A stretch of DNA of 23,060 nucleotides. Source: Acidilobaceae archaeon (GTDB taxonomy: Archaea > Thermoproteota > Thermoprotei_A > Sulfolobales > Acidilobaceae). This document shows positions 1 to 7,466 of this stretch, piece by piece (positions within the stretch are counted from its first letter, which is position 1; each line of letters starts with the position of its first letter). A program made the position numbers and the translations under genes. Location: assembly GCA_027039295.1 (NCBI GenBank), contig JALWEW010000121.1, positions 1 to 23,060 of the forward strand, read 5' to 3'. A model generated the notes under the pieces. The model did not search any database. It was not told the origin of the DNA and saw only the letters and a program-made list of their open reading frames with translations.

Positions 1-261
1 CCATGCAAGCGACGCTGCTAACCCGCAGATGTCCCATGCAGCGTCCTCCCCCTCCACCCAGAGCCTCGCGACCACCGCTGCGTTGCCGCGTGTCTTCCAG
101 GGTATCGCCGGGTTCAGCCTCACAAGTAGGGGGTAGTCCGCCAGCCTAACGCGGGGCAGGCGTGATGCCTCTACCAGAAAGAGGCCGGCGAGGTGCGTCG
201 TGCACCCCCAAAACCTCGAGTCTATATCGTCGAACGAGACTGATAGGAGGAGCCCTGGCAC
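1..261 (-). CDS. tiaS: tRNA(Ile2) 2-agmatinylcytidine synthetase TiaS, N-terminal part (cut by window edge)
   Basis: TiaS attaches agmatine to C34 of the CAU-anticodon isoleucine tRNA so that it reads AUA; this is archaeal biology known for the family. Only the first 87 codons are present, with no stop before the window edge. They carry the family's N-terminal signature: an acidic DDID motif near residue 10, GCTTHLAG around residues 18-25, and LVRLNPAIPWKTRGNAAV around residues 42-59. Many homologues have DDTD where this one has DDID. The GTG at 261 is the likely start, because it puts DDID about ten residues from the N-terminus, as in the family. An upstream in-frame TAG at 292-294 limits extension. 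The gene begins 7 bases after the stop of the Lrp-like gene, so the two are probably co-transcribed. Downstream catalytic domains lie outside the window. Confidence 0.85.
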   Translation of the reverse strand, partial: MPGLLLSVSFDDIDSRFWGCTTHLAGLFLVEASRLPRVRLADYPLLVRLNPAIPWKTRGNAAVVARLWVEGEDAAWDICGLAASLAW

Positions 262-268
262 CTCCCCC

Positions 269-514
269 TTACTCCCTCCTCTTATGCATGACTACTATCG
301 ACGTCATCGTAGACTTGACTCCATCGAGCTTCCTTATCTTGTCGGTTATCGTTGATCGGAGTTCGTCCATCGAGGAGGCCTCGACTATAGCTACGATGTC
401 GTGTATGCCGTAGACTACGTATATATCCTTAACCAGGGGTAACTCGAGGAGCTTCTCCGCCACCTCGTTCTCCTTGCCAATGTCAACGTTTATCATGACT
501 ATAGCCGTGGGCAT
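269..514 (-). CDS. Stand-alone Lrp/AsnC-type ligand-sensing (RAM) domain protein
   Basis: This 81-residue protein is the C-terminal effector domain of Lrp/AsnC regulators without the DNA-binding helix-turn-helix. The ferredoxin-like pattern is readable: strand AIVMINVDIG (residues 4-13), helix ENEVAEKLLEL, strand VKDIYVVYGIHDIVAIVEA with the typical G-x-HD-x-V core, helix MDELRSTITDKIRKLDGV, and a last strand. Such small proteins form oligomers, bind amino acids, and may partner with full-length Lrp proteins. The ATG at 514 is preceded by GGGGTGG with a 6-base gap. A TATA-like CTTATACT lies at 562-555, so the gene probably has its own promoter as well as sitting 66 bases below the channel gene. 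Its ligand cannot be read from the sequence. The link with tiaS downstream is positional only. Confidence 0.9.
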   Translation of the reverse strand: MPTAIVMINVDIGKENEVAEKLLELPLVKDIYVVYGIHDIVAIVEASSMDELRSTITDKIRKLDGVKSTMTSIVVMHKRRE

Positions 515-554
515 ACTTGACCACCCCGCACCTTGAATACTAGGAGCGCCTGGG

Positions 555-562
555 AGTATAAG
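555..562 (-). promoter_or_regulatory. Candidate TATA box for the Lrp-like/tiaS pair
   Basis: CTTATACT on the minus strand is centred about 27 bases before a predicted start site near 531. That would give a leader of roughly 17 bases containing the GGTGG ribosome-binding motif of the gene starting at 514. This rests on spacing and sequence only. Confidence 0.45.
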
Positions 563-580
563 ACTGTTGGCTTCACCCCT

Positions 581-1456
581 CTAAGCGAGAGCCCCAGCGC
601 CGCCATCATCGTCCAGGATCTGGACGAGGGCTGGGTCGTCGGATCCTCTGGTTATCGCGTGGATGAGCCTCAGCCTGCTTATGATGAGTTCGAGCTCGGC
701 ATCGCTGAGCTCCTCTAGGCGTGAGAGCTTCCGTAGTATGACGGCCTTCTCGCGGTCCAGCGTGGAGCCCCCCTCTATGCCTAGCAATGCTAACTTCACT
801 ATCCTCGCGGCCATGTCGGATATGAACACGCCGAGGCTGCCTATTCCGAATATCATTAGTAGAGACGCTATTATCCTGCCTGCCAGGGTAACCGGCACTA
901 CATCGCCGTATCCCACGGTGGTGGCGGTAGCCAGGGCCCACCATAGGGCGTCGCCGAACGTCTTGATGGGGCTGGCGGGGTCCCTCGACTCGACGACGTA
1001 TACGAGTACCGCCCCCGAGAGTATCACGAGGGACGCCAACACGGCGAGTTGTATAAGGGTGGAGTCGCTGCCGAGGCTCATCCCCCGCCAGTACCGCGAG
1101 ATCATGGAGAGGGTTGTAGCCGCGAAGTACAGCCTGGAGAGCGCGGCGGCGACCATGACGTACTCCCAGGCCGGCGTGTGGGCTCCGTAGTAGTAGTAGA
1201 TTGCAACCACAGGGAGGATCCCGGGCAGCGAGGGCCAGAGGGAGGGGCCGCCGAGACCGCGCCTCCTGAGGGCCCCGTAGAGGAGGAGGACAGACAGGGC
1301 CGCATCAAGCAGTGAGGCCGCCTCTATGGCGTGGGAGTCCCACACTGCTAGGATTAGGGATGCTGCAAGCAGGCCCACTATACTCTGGAGCAACAGCATG
1401 AACCCAGTGGTCCAGACGGAGGAGACGCGGTACTGGTAATCCAAGGCGGCCCCCAC
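581..1456 (-). CDS. Potassium channel, KvAP-like six-segment architecture with weak S4
   Basis: The 291-residue membrane protein has the potassium selectivity filter TVGYGD at residues 180-185. A pore helix (DALWWALATAT) precedes it, and hydrophobic segments flank it at about 134-155 and 191-213. The stretch around ESRDPASPIK and the filter resembles the KvAP channel of Aeropyrum. Further hydrophobic stretches lie at about 19-39, 46-63, 77-92 and 97-118, giving roughly six segments. The segment in the S4 position has only R108, R121 and R124, without the three-residue arginine ladder of a voltage sensor, so voltage gating is doubtful. A charged helical tail (about 233-270) resembles the KvAP C-terminus. 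The start is GTG at 1456; TTG at 1444 is a possible alternative. The gene lies 169 bases below phosphoglycerate mutase, far enough for its own promoter. Confidence 0.9.
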   Translation of the reverse strand: MGAALDYQYRVSSVWTTGFMLLLQSIVGLLAASLILAVWDSHAIEAASLLDAALSVLLLYGALRRRGLGGPSLWPSLPGILPVVAIYYYYGAHTPAWEYVMVAAALSRLYFAATTLSMISRYWRGMSLGSDSTLIQLAVLASLVILSGAVLVYVVESRDPASPIKTFGDALWWALATATTVGYGDVVPVTLAGRIIASLLMIFGIGSLGVFISDMAARIVKLALLGIEGGSTLDREKAVILRKLSRLEELSDAELELIISRLRLIHAITRGSDDPALVQILDDDGGAGALA

Positions 1457-1625
1457 AAGGGGTCTCGGCGCCGCGCTCCCTAGCGTGGGGCTAGGCCGGT
1501 ATTACTCTAGGAAGACGCGGAGCGGGCACCACGGATAAAGGTGGGTGGGAGGGAGTATTTTGTTGGATGGGGTCGGTGGACCGGCGCCGAAGGCCGCGTG
1601 GCCCATGTGGCTCTGGCGTCCGGCG

Positions 1626-2930
1626 CTACCGACCGCCAGTCAGCTCCTTTATCGTCGATAGTGCTAGTGGTATGACGTTATAGGCGCCCTCTATCGTCTC
1701 AAGGGAGTGGTCGAGGCAGGGGGTCTCGCCGAAGACGCCCGGGCCTCTCCCTATCCTGGGGTGCGAGAGCATCAGGGGCACCGGATCCCCGCTATGCGCC
1801 TTTAGGTGCCACGGGGTGGCGTGGTCCGACGTTACTATAACCAGTGTGGACTCTTCGTCTAGTCCGTCGAGGATCCTCGAGAAGAAGTATTTGTCTATGT
1901 CCTCTATGGCTGAGACTTTGGCTTCGAGATCCCCGTCATGGCCAGGCTCGTCGGGCCCCTTCAGGTGAACGTAGACTCCATCGAAGCCGTGTTTGTATAG
2001 TATCTCCAGCGCCCTGGCCGCCTCCTCCTCCAATATCTCCCGGCGCTGGCGGCCCTCGACCTCAACCGGGAAGTCGACTATGGAGAGTGCCCTAGCCACC
2101 CCTCTCTCCACGGGCATCTCGACAATACTAGCCATGGAGAAGCCATACTTCTCCTTGAACGGCTCGGCTGGTGGCAGGCGGTCTCCCGCGTCGCGTAGTA
2201 GCACAGCGTTAGCTGGCAGCAGTCCTCGGCGCCTGCGCTCCTCGTTGACTGGATGCGAGTCCAGTATCTCTATCGCCCTCCGCGTGAACTCGTTCGCCAG
2301 CTCCGCCGTCAGCCTGGCCTCGGGGGTATCCTCGAGGGGGCGCACCTCGGCTACGAACGGCTCGTACTCCCTCCGCGCTATTGAGATGTAGCCCCTCCTC
2401 TCGTATGCCGGGTCACTATTCGAGACGGCCGCGCTTAGCCTGGAGGATCTGTGTTCCAGCACTAACACGGCCCTATGCCCCACAGTGGCCTTGAAGCGCG
2501 CCCTCGCCTCGCCGCTGGCAAGCTCCATGCCGTCGAGTGCTTCAGCCAGGATCCTGGCTTCCCTGCTCGTGAGGCTCCTACCGGCCCTCCTATCGATTAT
2601 CCTCATAGTCTTCGGGTCCACGGTAGCGAAGTTGGCCCTAAACGCTACCTGCCCATCGTGGAACTCTATGCCGGCCCCGAGGGCCTCCAGGGGCCCCCTA
2701 CCCGTATAGTATCGGTGCGGGTCATAGCCTAGGAGGCTCATGACGGCTGAGTCGCTCTCCGGTGCCACCCCCCTGGCTATAGTGTATAGTGAGTGGCACC
2801 TAGCCCTCCCGGCGAGTGCGTCGAGGTTCGGGGTGGACGCTATGTCGAGGGACCTCTTGGGCGCCGAGCCGTCCGCGGCCCCGTCTAGGACCACGTAGAG
2901 GATCTTAACTGGGAGAGCCACCCCATCCAC
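1626..2930 (-). CDS. apgM: 2,3-bisphosphoglycerate-independent phosphoglycerate mutase, archaeal type
   Basis: The enzyme interconverts 3- and 2-phosphoglycerate in glycolysis and gluconeogenesis and belongs to the alkaline-phosphatase superfamily. The 434-residue length fits archaeal ApgM. Visible signatures are VVLDGAADG (residues 13-21) with metal ligand D16, the GVAPESDSAVMSLLGYDP block around residues 54-71 that contains the catalytic serine, and the late metal-binding motifs HLKGPDEPGHDGD and VTSDHATPWHLKAHSGDP. The start is GTG at 2930; GTG at 2921 is also plausible because a GGTGG motif lies just before it. It follows the nitrilase-like gene by 26 bases, on the same strand, so the two are probably in one transcript. 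No disruption or missing motif is apparent. Confidence 0.95.
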   Translation of the reverse strand: MDGVALPVKILYVVLDGAADGSAPKRSLDIASTPNLDALAGRARCHSLYTIARGVAPESDSAVMSLLGYDPHRYYTGRGPLEALGAGIEFHDGQVAFRANFATVDPKTMRIIDRRAGRSLTSREARILAEALDGMELASGEARARFKATVGHRAVLVLEHRSSRLSAAVSNSDPAYERRGYISIARREYEPFVAEVRPLEDTPEARLTAELANEFTRRAIEILDSHPVNEERRRRGLLPANAVLLRDAGDRLPPAEPFKEKYGFSMASIVEMPVERGVARALSIVDFPVEVEGRQRREILEEEAARALEILYKHGFDGVYVHLKGPDEPGHDGDLEAKVSAIEDIDKYFFSRILDGLDEESTLVIVTSDHATPWHLKAHSGDPVPLMLSHPRIGRGPGVFGETPCLDHSLETIEGAYNVIPLALSTIKELTGGR

Positions 2931-2956
2931 CGCCCTCGAGGCGCGGGGTCTCCGGG

Positions 2957-3733
2957 TTAAATCGTGCGGCGATGCAGTGCGCCCCAGTCGTAGAGGCCCC
3001 TGGCCTCTAGAGCTCGGGCGTCGTCTAGGAAGCGCCTCCTCTCTAGGACGATCCGCCTAGCCTCGGTATCTATGGTCGCGTGGAGGACGCCGGGGTGCGG
3101 GCCCAGGGATGTAAGCAGCTCGCCGTCTGGGGCGTATACGGCGCTGTGCCCGCCAGTCACCCTCCCGTCTGGGTACGGCGTGCCCGTCTTATTCACGCCT
3201 ACCGTGTAGACCACGTTCTCCACCGCCCTGGAGGATAGCACTGCCCTCCAGCTCCACACGCGGTTCCAGGGTATGCTGGCGGGGTTGACTATGACGTCAG
3301 CCCCCCTCAGGGCCAGGTACCTCGAGATCTCGGGGTAGTATATGTCAACGCAGACGATACAAGCGAATGTGGCCCCTGATACCTCGAAGGTCCTTCCGAG
3401 CGGGGCAGGCGAGATCCGGCCCCTCTCACCTATGCTGGCCGAGGGGAAGGCTTTGCCGCATACTACCTCGTAGGATCCGTCTGGGAATGCTAGGACGCCC
3501 AGGCTCTGAACTCCACCATCAACCACTACGTACTGGCTCCCCGCGAGGACCGGGGCACCGATCATGGAGGCCAGGGCGGTCGAGGCCTCCACATACTCGC
3601 TGAGGGGTATGGGTCTCGGGGCCAGCCAGTTCTCGGGTAGGAGGACCAGGTCGGCCCTCACTCCCCGGGCCATCTCCCGGGCTGCATCAAAGCCCGCGCT
3701 TCCAGGCTGCAGCGCGGCCATCCTCAGCTTCAA
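2957..3733 (-). CDS. Carbon-nitrogen hydrolase, nitrilase superfamily
   Basis: This 258-residue protein has the complete Glu-Lys-Cys triad of the nitrilase/amidase fold: E34 in LVLLPEN, K94 in VVCGKAFPS, and C128 in CIVCVDIYYPE. NPASIPWNRVWSW, next to the last strand of the core, is also typical. Members hydrolyse amides or nitriles, for example omega-amides, N-carbamoyl compounds or deaminated glutathione; the substrate here cannot be told. The start is TTG at 3733, whose bases overlap the TGA stop of the upstream glycosyltransferase (TTGA), which suggests translational coupling. The ATG at the fifth codon is an alternative. Its position between a glycosyltransferase and phosphoglycerate mutase does not point to a pathway. 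Confidence 0.9.
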   Translation of the reverse strand: MKLRMAALQPGSAGFDAAREMARGVRADLVLLPENWLAPRPIPLSEYVEASTALASMIGAPVLAGSQYVVVDGGVQSLGVLAFPDGSYEVVCGKAFPSASIGERGRISPAPLGRTFEVSGATFACIVCVDIYYPEISRYLALRGADVIVNPASIPWNRVWSWRAVLSSRAVENVVYTVGVNKTGTPYPDGRVTGGHSAVYAPDGELLTSLGPHPGVLHATIDTEARRIVLERRRFLDDARALEARGLYDWGALHRRTI

Positions 3734-4890
3734 GAGTCGCCCCCCATTAGAGCCACGAGGTCCCCCATAACAGCCGCGCTCGCCGGGGTCAGCTGTACGA
3801 GGTAGAAGCTGTAGAGGGTCTGGTTGCCCTTCAGGTGTGGTATGTGGAGTATGTAGAGGTGCGAGAGGAGGAGGTACAGGGCCAGGATAGAGTAGAGGGA
3901 GGCGGCCCCCGCGGCTGGCCAGGAGTTGTATGCGAAGACGTATACCAGCGCTATCCCTCCTATGAGGAGCGCTGAGACCTGTAGTAGAGTGTTGGCCACG
4001 CCCCCAATCATGGTGTTATAGTCGAAGTAGAAGGGGTTAGCGTTCACTAGCCATCCCCCGGGCGAGGAGACAGGTGGACCCGGGGGCCTGCTCTCCGTGT
4101 GCCAGGAGAGGGCCCCCACCACGGAGTTCTCCCAGAACCACTTGAACCCGAAATGCGCTATTATCGGGGCGTTGAGTGCGAGCAGCACTAGTACCGGGGC
4201 CAGTATAGATTCTATGAAGACCTTCACGCGCTCCCGCCTTGGGCTACCCTTGGCTAGGGGGTAGACCCATAGCGCTGGCACCATGAATAGGCCGCTATAC
4301 TTCACGGAGGCCGCGAGCCCGACTAGGATAGACGCGGCTAGCGGGCTCTCGAGGGCCAGGGCCGCTATAGCCAGTGACTCGAAGAAGGCCTGGTGTATAT
4401 CAAGCATTGCCACAGCCGCCTCGTATCTAAGCGAGACAGCGGAAGCCGCCGCTAGAGCCGCCGCTAGGCCAGCGATCGCGCTCCAAGCTGACCGCCTCCT
4501 GAGGGCATAGCCTAGGTACAGCACGACGGGGACGAGTGAGGCCTCTAGGACGCCGGGCATCCTCCAACACACGGGTCTATCGCCGCAGAGTAGCATCGAG
4601 AGCCCGATGATGTACTTCCCCAGGGGCGGGTGCTCGGGGTTGTAATAGTTCGGGTTGGTCTTGCCACTCCAGTTGTACCAGTGCACGCCCTGCACGTGGA
4701 AAACGTTTATGAGTAGCCTCCGAGCGACATCGACGTAGTAGATCTCATCACTCACATACTGATCGCCCAGAGCGGAGGAGTAGAAGCGGGCGTCATGGTA
4801 GATCCAGGCGCCACAGGTGAGTGCAACCACGAGCCCAGCCAGTATGAGTGCCGGGGGGAGGAGACGGTCCGCGTAGCTCAGCCTCCTCAC
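3730..4890 (-). CDS. Polytopic membrane glycosyltransferase, GT39/PMT-like
   Basis: The 386-residue protein is strongly hydrophobic, with about eight to ten membrane segments. It has the protein-mannosyltransferase pattern: an acidic pair D48-E49 (SDEIYYVDVARRLL) in the first outer loop, then NYYNPEHPPLGKYIIGLSM, then CWRMPGVLEASLVPVVLYLGY. These match dolichyl-phosphate-sugar:protein transferases (PMT family, clan GT-C). It probably moves a sugar from a lipid carrier to an acceptor on the outer face of the membrane. The donor and acceptor cannot be told. The start is GTG at 4890. The stop overlaps the start of the nitrilase-like gene. It diverges from the TRAM gene across a 99-base gap that holds an AT-rich element and a perfect palindrome. 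Confidence 0.8.
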   Translation of the reverse strand: MRRLSYADRLLPPALILAGLVVALTCGAWIYHDARFYSSALGDQYVSDEIYYVDVARRLLINVFHVQGVHWYNWSGKTNPNYYNPEHPPLGKYIIGLSMLLCGDRPVCWRMPGVLEASLVPVVLYLGYALRRRSAWSAIAGLAAALAAASAVSLRYEAAVAMLDIHQAFFESLAIAALALESPLAASILVGLAASVKYSGLFMVPALWVYPLAKGSPRRERVKVFIESILAPVLVLLALNAPIIAHFGFKWFWENSVVGALSWHTESRPPGPPVSSPGGWLVNANPFYFDYNTMIGGVANTLLQVSALLIGGIALVYVFAYNSWPAAGAASLYSILALYLLLSHLYILHIPHLKGNQTLYSFYLVQLTPASAAVMGDLVALMGGDS

Positions 4891-4921
4891 CTCTTCAGTC
4901 CTTCCAGCTCTTCATCCCATC

Positions 4922-4935
4922 CCAACGCGCGTTGG
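4922..4935. promoter_or_regulatory. 14-base perfect palindrome between divergent genes, possible operator
   Basis: CCAACGCGCGTTGG reads the same on both strands. It lies between the AT-rich promoter element (4945-4952) and the leftward glycosyltransferase gene. It coincides with the predicted leftward transcription start near 4922 and lies upstream of the TATA used for the rightward TRAM gene. About one such palindrome is expected by chance in a window this size, so only its position makes it notable. Confidence 0.3.
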
Positions 4936-4944
4936 CTCCGGGAC

Positions 4945-4952
4945 AAATAAAA
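4945..4952. promoter_or_regulatory. Candidate TATA element between divergent glycosyltransferase and TRAM genes
   Basis: AAATAAAA is the only AT-rich stretch in a GC-rich 99-base gap. On the plus strand it predicts a start site near 4975, giving a short leader with GAGG before the ATG at 4990. On the minus strand it predicts a start near 4922 and a leader of about 30 bases before the GTG at 4890. This is inferred from spacing. Confidence 0.45.
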
Positions 4953-4989
4953 CCTCCCCCCACCCCAGCGCTTTCGAGGCCAGAGATTA

Positions 4990-5280
4990 ATGGGTCGCAG
5001 GAGGAAGAGGGTCAAGAGGGACATCTACTCCTCTAACATCCAGAGGCTGAGTGTCTACCCCTCAGCCGCCAGGCATGGCGCGCCAGACCCCAGAGCCGGC
5101 GAGCCCCCGAGCCCCGGCGACGTGATAAGTGTCAGGATAGTCTCGCTCGACGATAACGGGAGGGGCATCGGCTACTATAGGGGCTTCAAGGTGCTTGTAG
5201 ACGACGTAGAGCCGGGCATAAACCTTAGGGTGAAGGTTGTAAGCGTGGAGGAGGACACCATACACGCAGTCCCACTCTAA
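4990..5280 (+). CDS. TRAM domain protein, probable RNA-binding
   Basis: The 96-residue protein has a basic, disordered N-terminus (MGRRRKRVKRD) followed by a TRAM beta-barrel at about residues 40-96. The signature includes GDVISVRIVSLDDNGRGIGYY, GFKVLVDDVEPG, and VKVVSVEEDTIHAVPL at the end. Single-domain archaeal TRAM proteins bind RNA and are thought to act as RNA chaperones, somewhat like bacterial cold-shock proteins; this is family knowledge, not something read here. The basic tail fits nucleic-acid binding. The ATG at 4990 is 14 bases past the predicted transcription start. The gene is followed after 44 bases by an unknown gene on the same strand. Confidence 0.9.
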   Translation: MGRRRKRVKRDIYSSNIQRLSVYPSAARHGAPDPRAGEPPSPGDVISVRIVSLDDNGRGIGYYRGFKVLVDDVEPGINLRVKVVSVEEDTIHAVPL

Positions 5281-5324
5281 CCAGTACTCCACACAGCCAT
5301 TAGGGGGAGAGGATTTCAAGTCCC

Positions 5325-5939
5325 ATGGCGCGACTAGTTAGGGATGCGGGGATGGGTGCAGCTGCGGAGTGCAGGGCCAGTAAGGACTTCCTCAGGCACA
5401 TCGCTAACAGGGTTATAGCTAAGAACACAGCTAAGATACCGTTGCCAGTCGTCAGTGATATAAGGAAGGCCCTGGGCCGGGCTGAGGATAAGTTCAAGTT
5501 CAGCGTGTTCGGGGGCGATCCGTCGAGGCTCGTTGACTACCTGGACTCATCAGAATTCCAGGACCTCGTGGAGCTGTTGAGGGCGCATCAGCTCGAGTGG
5601 GTCCTAATCGAGATACTCGAGGAGCTAGCCAGGGAGTATGAGGACTCCTGCCCGCTCGTGGCGGAGAGGGCGAGGAGCGCCGCCGATGAGATAAAGCGCA
5701 ACCCAGCAGAGAGACTCAAGAAGGAGGCGCTCGACCTCGACTATATCTACAGGAGCCTTAAGGTCAGGGGGTATAAGGTGGAGAAGAGCGAGGAGGGCTA
5801 TATCACCCTAGAGGAGCCAGGCCTCAATGCGCGCATACGCGTAGCAGATGGTGTGATCGAGTATCACATCTGCCGCCAGGGGAGGGCGCACTCCCTAGAG
5901 GCTGTGATCGCTAAGATAGAGAAGATCCTCGAGATATAA
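5325..5939 (+). CDS. Unknown protein, helical N-terminal part and small beta C-terminal part
   Basis: I do not recognise this 204-residue protein. Residues about 15-145 read as charged alpha-helices (for example FQDLVELLRAHQLEWVLIEI). Residues about 150-190 read as short beta strands (RGYKVEKSEEGYITLEEPG, ARIRVADGVIEYHIC), and a final helix follows. There is no signal peptide or membrane segment, and three cysteines are scattered. The ATG at 5325 is used; the ATG at codon 10 is an alternative, since a purine-rich GGGGGAGAGG lies rather far from the first. Its stop region overlaps the 3' end of the convergent flavoprotein gene by 29 bases. It may share a transcript with the TRAM gene 44 bases upstream. 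Confidence 0.75.
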   Translation: MARLVRDAGMGAAAECRASKDFLRHIANRVIAKNTAKIPLPVVSDIRKALGRAEDKFKFSVFGGDPSRLVDYLDSSEFQDLVELLRAHQLEWVLIEILEELAREYEDSCPLVAERARSAADEIKRNPAERLKKEALDLDYIYRSLKVRGYKVEKSEEGYITLEEPGLNARIRVADGVIEYHICRQGRAHSLEAVIAKIEKILEI

Positions 5940-7032
5940 CGGCTGAGGCAAGCATTAGGGACGCCCTCAGGAGGGCTCTAGGGGCCAGGGGGATCCTGAG
6001 TAGGGCCCTCGCGAGGCGGCCCCTGAGGAAGTCCCTCCAGAAACCCGTGCTAAGGGCCTCCAGGGCCTCGCTCGATCTCCTCCTGCCCGCGCGCAGGACT
6101 GCTCTGAGGAGGAACTTGGAGAGCGAGGCCTCCACCTCCAGGCTCCTAGTGTAGGTTCGGTACCTCTTCCTCGAGCACTCAGGGTGCACATCGCAGGAGT
6201 GGAGGGCCTCAGCCAGCCTAAGGGCGCTGGCCACGGCCTGTCTTATGCCCTCGCCTGAGAGGGCGTTAACGAGGCCCGCAGCCTCGCCGACGTAGATCCT
6301 ATGCTTGCCGTATAGGCGGGGAGGGCGGAGAACCGCCAGGGGAGCGGCCCTCTCATCGAGGACCTCGTAGGGCCCTAAGAGCCTCTCCAGGTAGGCCTTT
6401 ACGGCGTCCCTCAACTCCCCGGGCTGGCGGAGCCCTAGGAAGCCCGCCCCAGCGTTTACCACCCCATGGGAGTCCGGGAAGACCCAGTAGAGGCCGCCCT
6501 CCGACACGCTGAAGTCTATGAGGGCGGTGCCAGCCTCCCAGCGGGGCGTCCTAGCGATTACCCTATAGAGTAGTATGTAGTCGCCACCGCTGTAGGGGCC
6601 CCTAGCGTCAACCACCACCCACCCGCTGGGAGCATTGGAGGGCGGGTACACAAGGAGAGCGCCCTCGGCCTCCGCTGCCTCGCGTAGGCCCGAGACCACC
6701 TTCTCCTTGTCAATTATAACCCATAGGGGCCTTCTAGTTGAGACCTCCGCCGCCTCCCTGCCCTCGACCAGTATGGAGAAGTGGTTGACCTCGCATTTGA
6801 TGGCATCGAAGTACTCAGCGTAGAGCGCAGCCTCGCCCTCGGCCGGCGTGGCGTTGCCGCAGGCCTTCGTGTAACGCCTTGATACGTCGAAGCCGGAGAC
6901 CTCTAGCCCCCTCCTGGCGGCCTCGAATGCGAGCGTGGCCCCGCCGGGCCCCAGGCCTATTATTGCAACGTCGGCTTCACGCCTCAAACAAGGCCCCCGG
7001 ACCCCTGGAGGCTCTGGATTAATCAGTTCCAC
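5911..7032 (-). CDS. FAD-dependent geranylgeranyl reductase family protein
   Basis: Members use FAD to reduce the isoprenoid chains of archaeal lipids or related quinone/prenyl chains. The 373-residue protein has an N-terminal Rossmann motif VAIIGLGPGGATLAFEAARRG at about residues 22-42. A KACGNATP segment at the place of the usual conserved cysteine region follows, then YWVFPDSHGVVNAGAGFLG. The second FAD motif is IYVGEAAGLVNALSGEGIRQA. A basic helical C-terminus completes it. The GTG at 7032 is the longest start, but its purine-rich motif is too close. TTG at 6987, just before RREADVAIIG and about 30 bases after an ATTAAT stretch, may be the true start. The gene diverges from the one at 7074 and overlaps convergently with the unknown gene at its 3' end. 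The exact substrate is not determined. Confidence 0.88.
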   Translation of the reverse strand: MELINPEPPGVRGPCLRREADVAIIGLGPGGATLAFEAARRGLEVSGFDVSRRYTKACGNATPAEGEAALYAEYFDAIKCEVNHFSILVEGREAAEVSTRRPLWVIIDKEKVVSGLREAAEAEGALLVYPPSNAPSGWVVVDARGPYSGGDYILLYRVIARTPRWEAGTALIDFSVSEGGLYWVFPDSHGVVNAGAGFLGLRQPGELRDAVKAYLERLLGPYEVLDERAAPLAVLRPPRLYGKHRIYVGEAAGLVNALSGEGIRQAVASALRLAEALHSCDVHPECSRKRYRTYTRSLEVEASLSKFLLRAVLRAGRRRSSEALEALSTGFWRDFLRGRLARALLRIPLAPRALLRASLMLASAVISRGSSLS

Positions 7033-7073
7033 CCCTCCGCGGCTGGTGGGGGTGAAGGGGCCTGGAGGCCGCT

Positions 7074-7466
7074 GTGGAGAGGAGTGTCAGTAGGACTGGC
7101 AAGCACGCGGCAACGAGGATAGCGGTCGTGGTTAGGGCCTCGGGCCGCGTGGAGGTCCACTCGAAGCCCACGCGCGTGCTGCCGGGGGCTAAGACTTATA
7201 GTAGGGGGTACGCTGGCGTAGTCGATGTCGACCTAGGCCCCGGCGACGTGCTCGTGCTGGTAAGACTGGTTAGGGGGCCCTCGGGGAGGGTCTCTGGAGC
7301 CTTCACTGTGGTAGATAGCGAGGGGAGGGAGGTCCTCAGGGCCGTCTATAGGCAGTTAAAGGTTAGGCTCTCGAGGGGGGACCCCTCGTACTCGTGGGCT
7401 GTTGAGAGGGCCGCTGCGGCCCTAGGCCTGGACAAGTATATCAGGAGGTACAATTGGGGAAGGTAG
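7074..7466 (+). CDS. Unknown small protein directly upstream of a DEAD-type helicase
   Basis: I do not recognise this 130-residue protein. It appears to be a compact beta-rich fold: strands AATRIAVVVRASGRVEV, YAGVVDVDLGPGDVLVLVRLV and GRVSGAFTVVDSEGREV alternate. A C-terminal helical part (WAVERAAAALGLDKYIRRY) follows. The start is GTG at 7074, preceded by GGAGG with a 5-base gap, which is a good ribosome-binding site. The TAG stop is directly followed by the TTG start of the helicase with no bases between, so the two are almost certainly translated from one message. That makes a helicase accessory role possible, but this is inference from position only. Confidence 0.75.
   Translation: MERSVSRTGKHAATRIAVVVRASGRVEVHSKPTRVLPGAKTYSRGYAGVVDVDLGPGDVLVLVRLVRGPSGRVSGAFTVVDSEGREVLRAVYRQLKVRLSRGDPSYSWAVERAAAALGLDKYIRRYNWGR

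Noticed and set aside
663..1190. Long serine-rich plus-strand reading frame opposite the potassium channel
   Set aside because: It is antisense to an unambiguous channel gene with a conserved filter motif; the serine-rich composition is typical of a shadow frame.
1457..1625. Extra gene or small RNA between the potassium channel and phosphoglycerate mutase
   Set aside because: No convincing reading frame, ribosome-binding site or RNA fold seen; only an AGTAATACC-like promoter candidate near 1500-1509.
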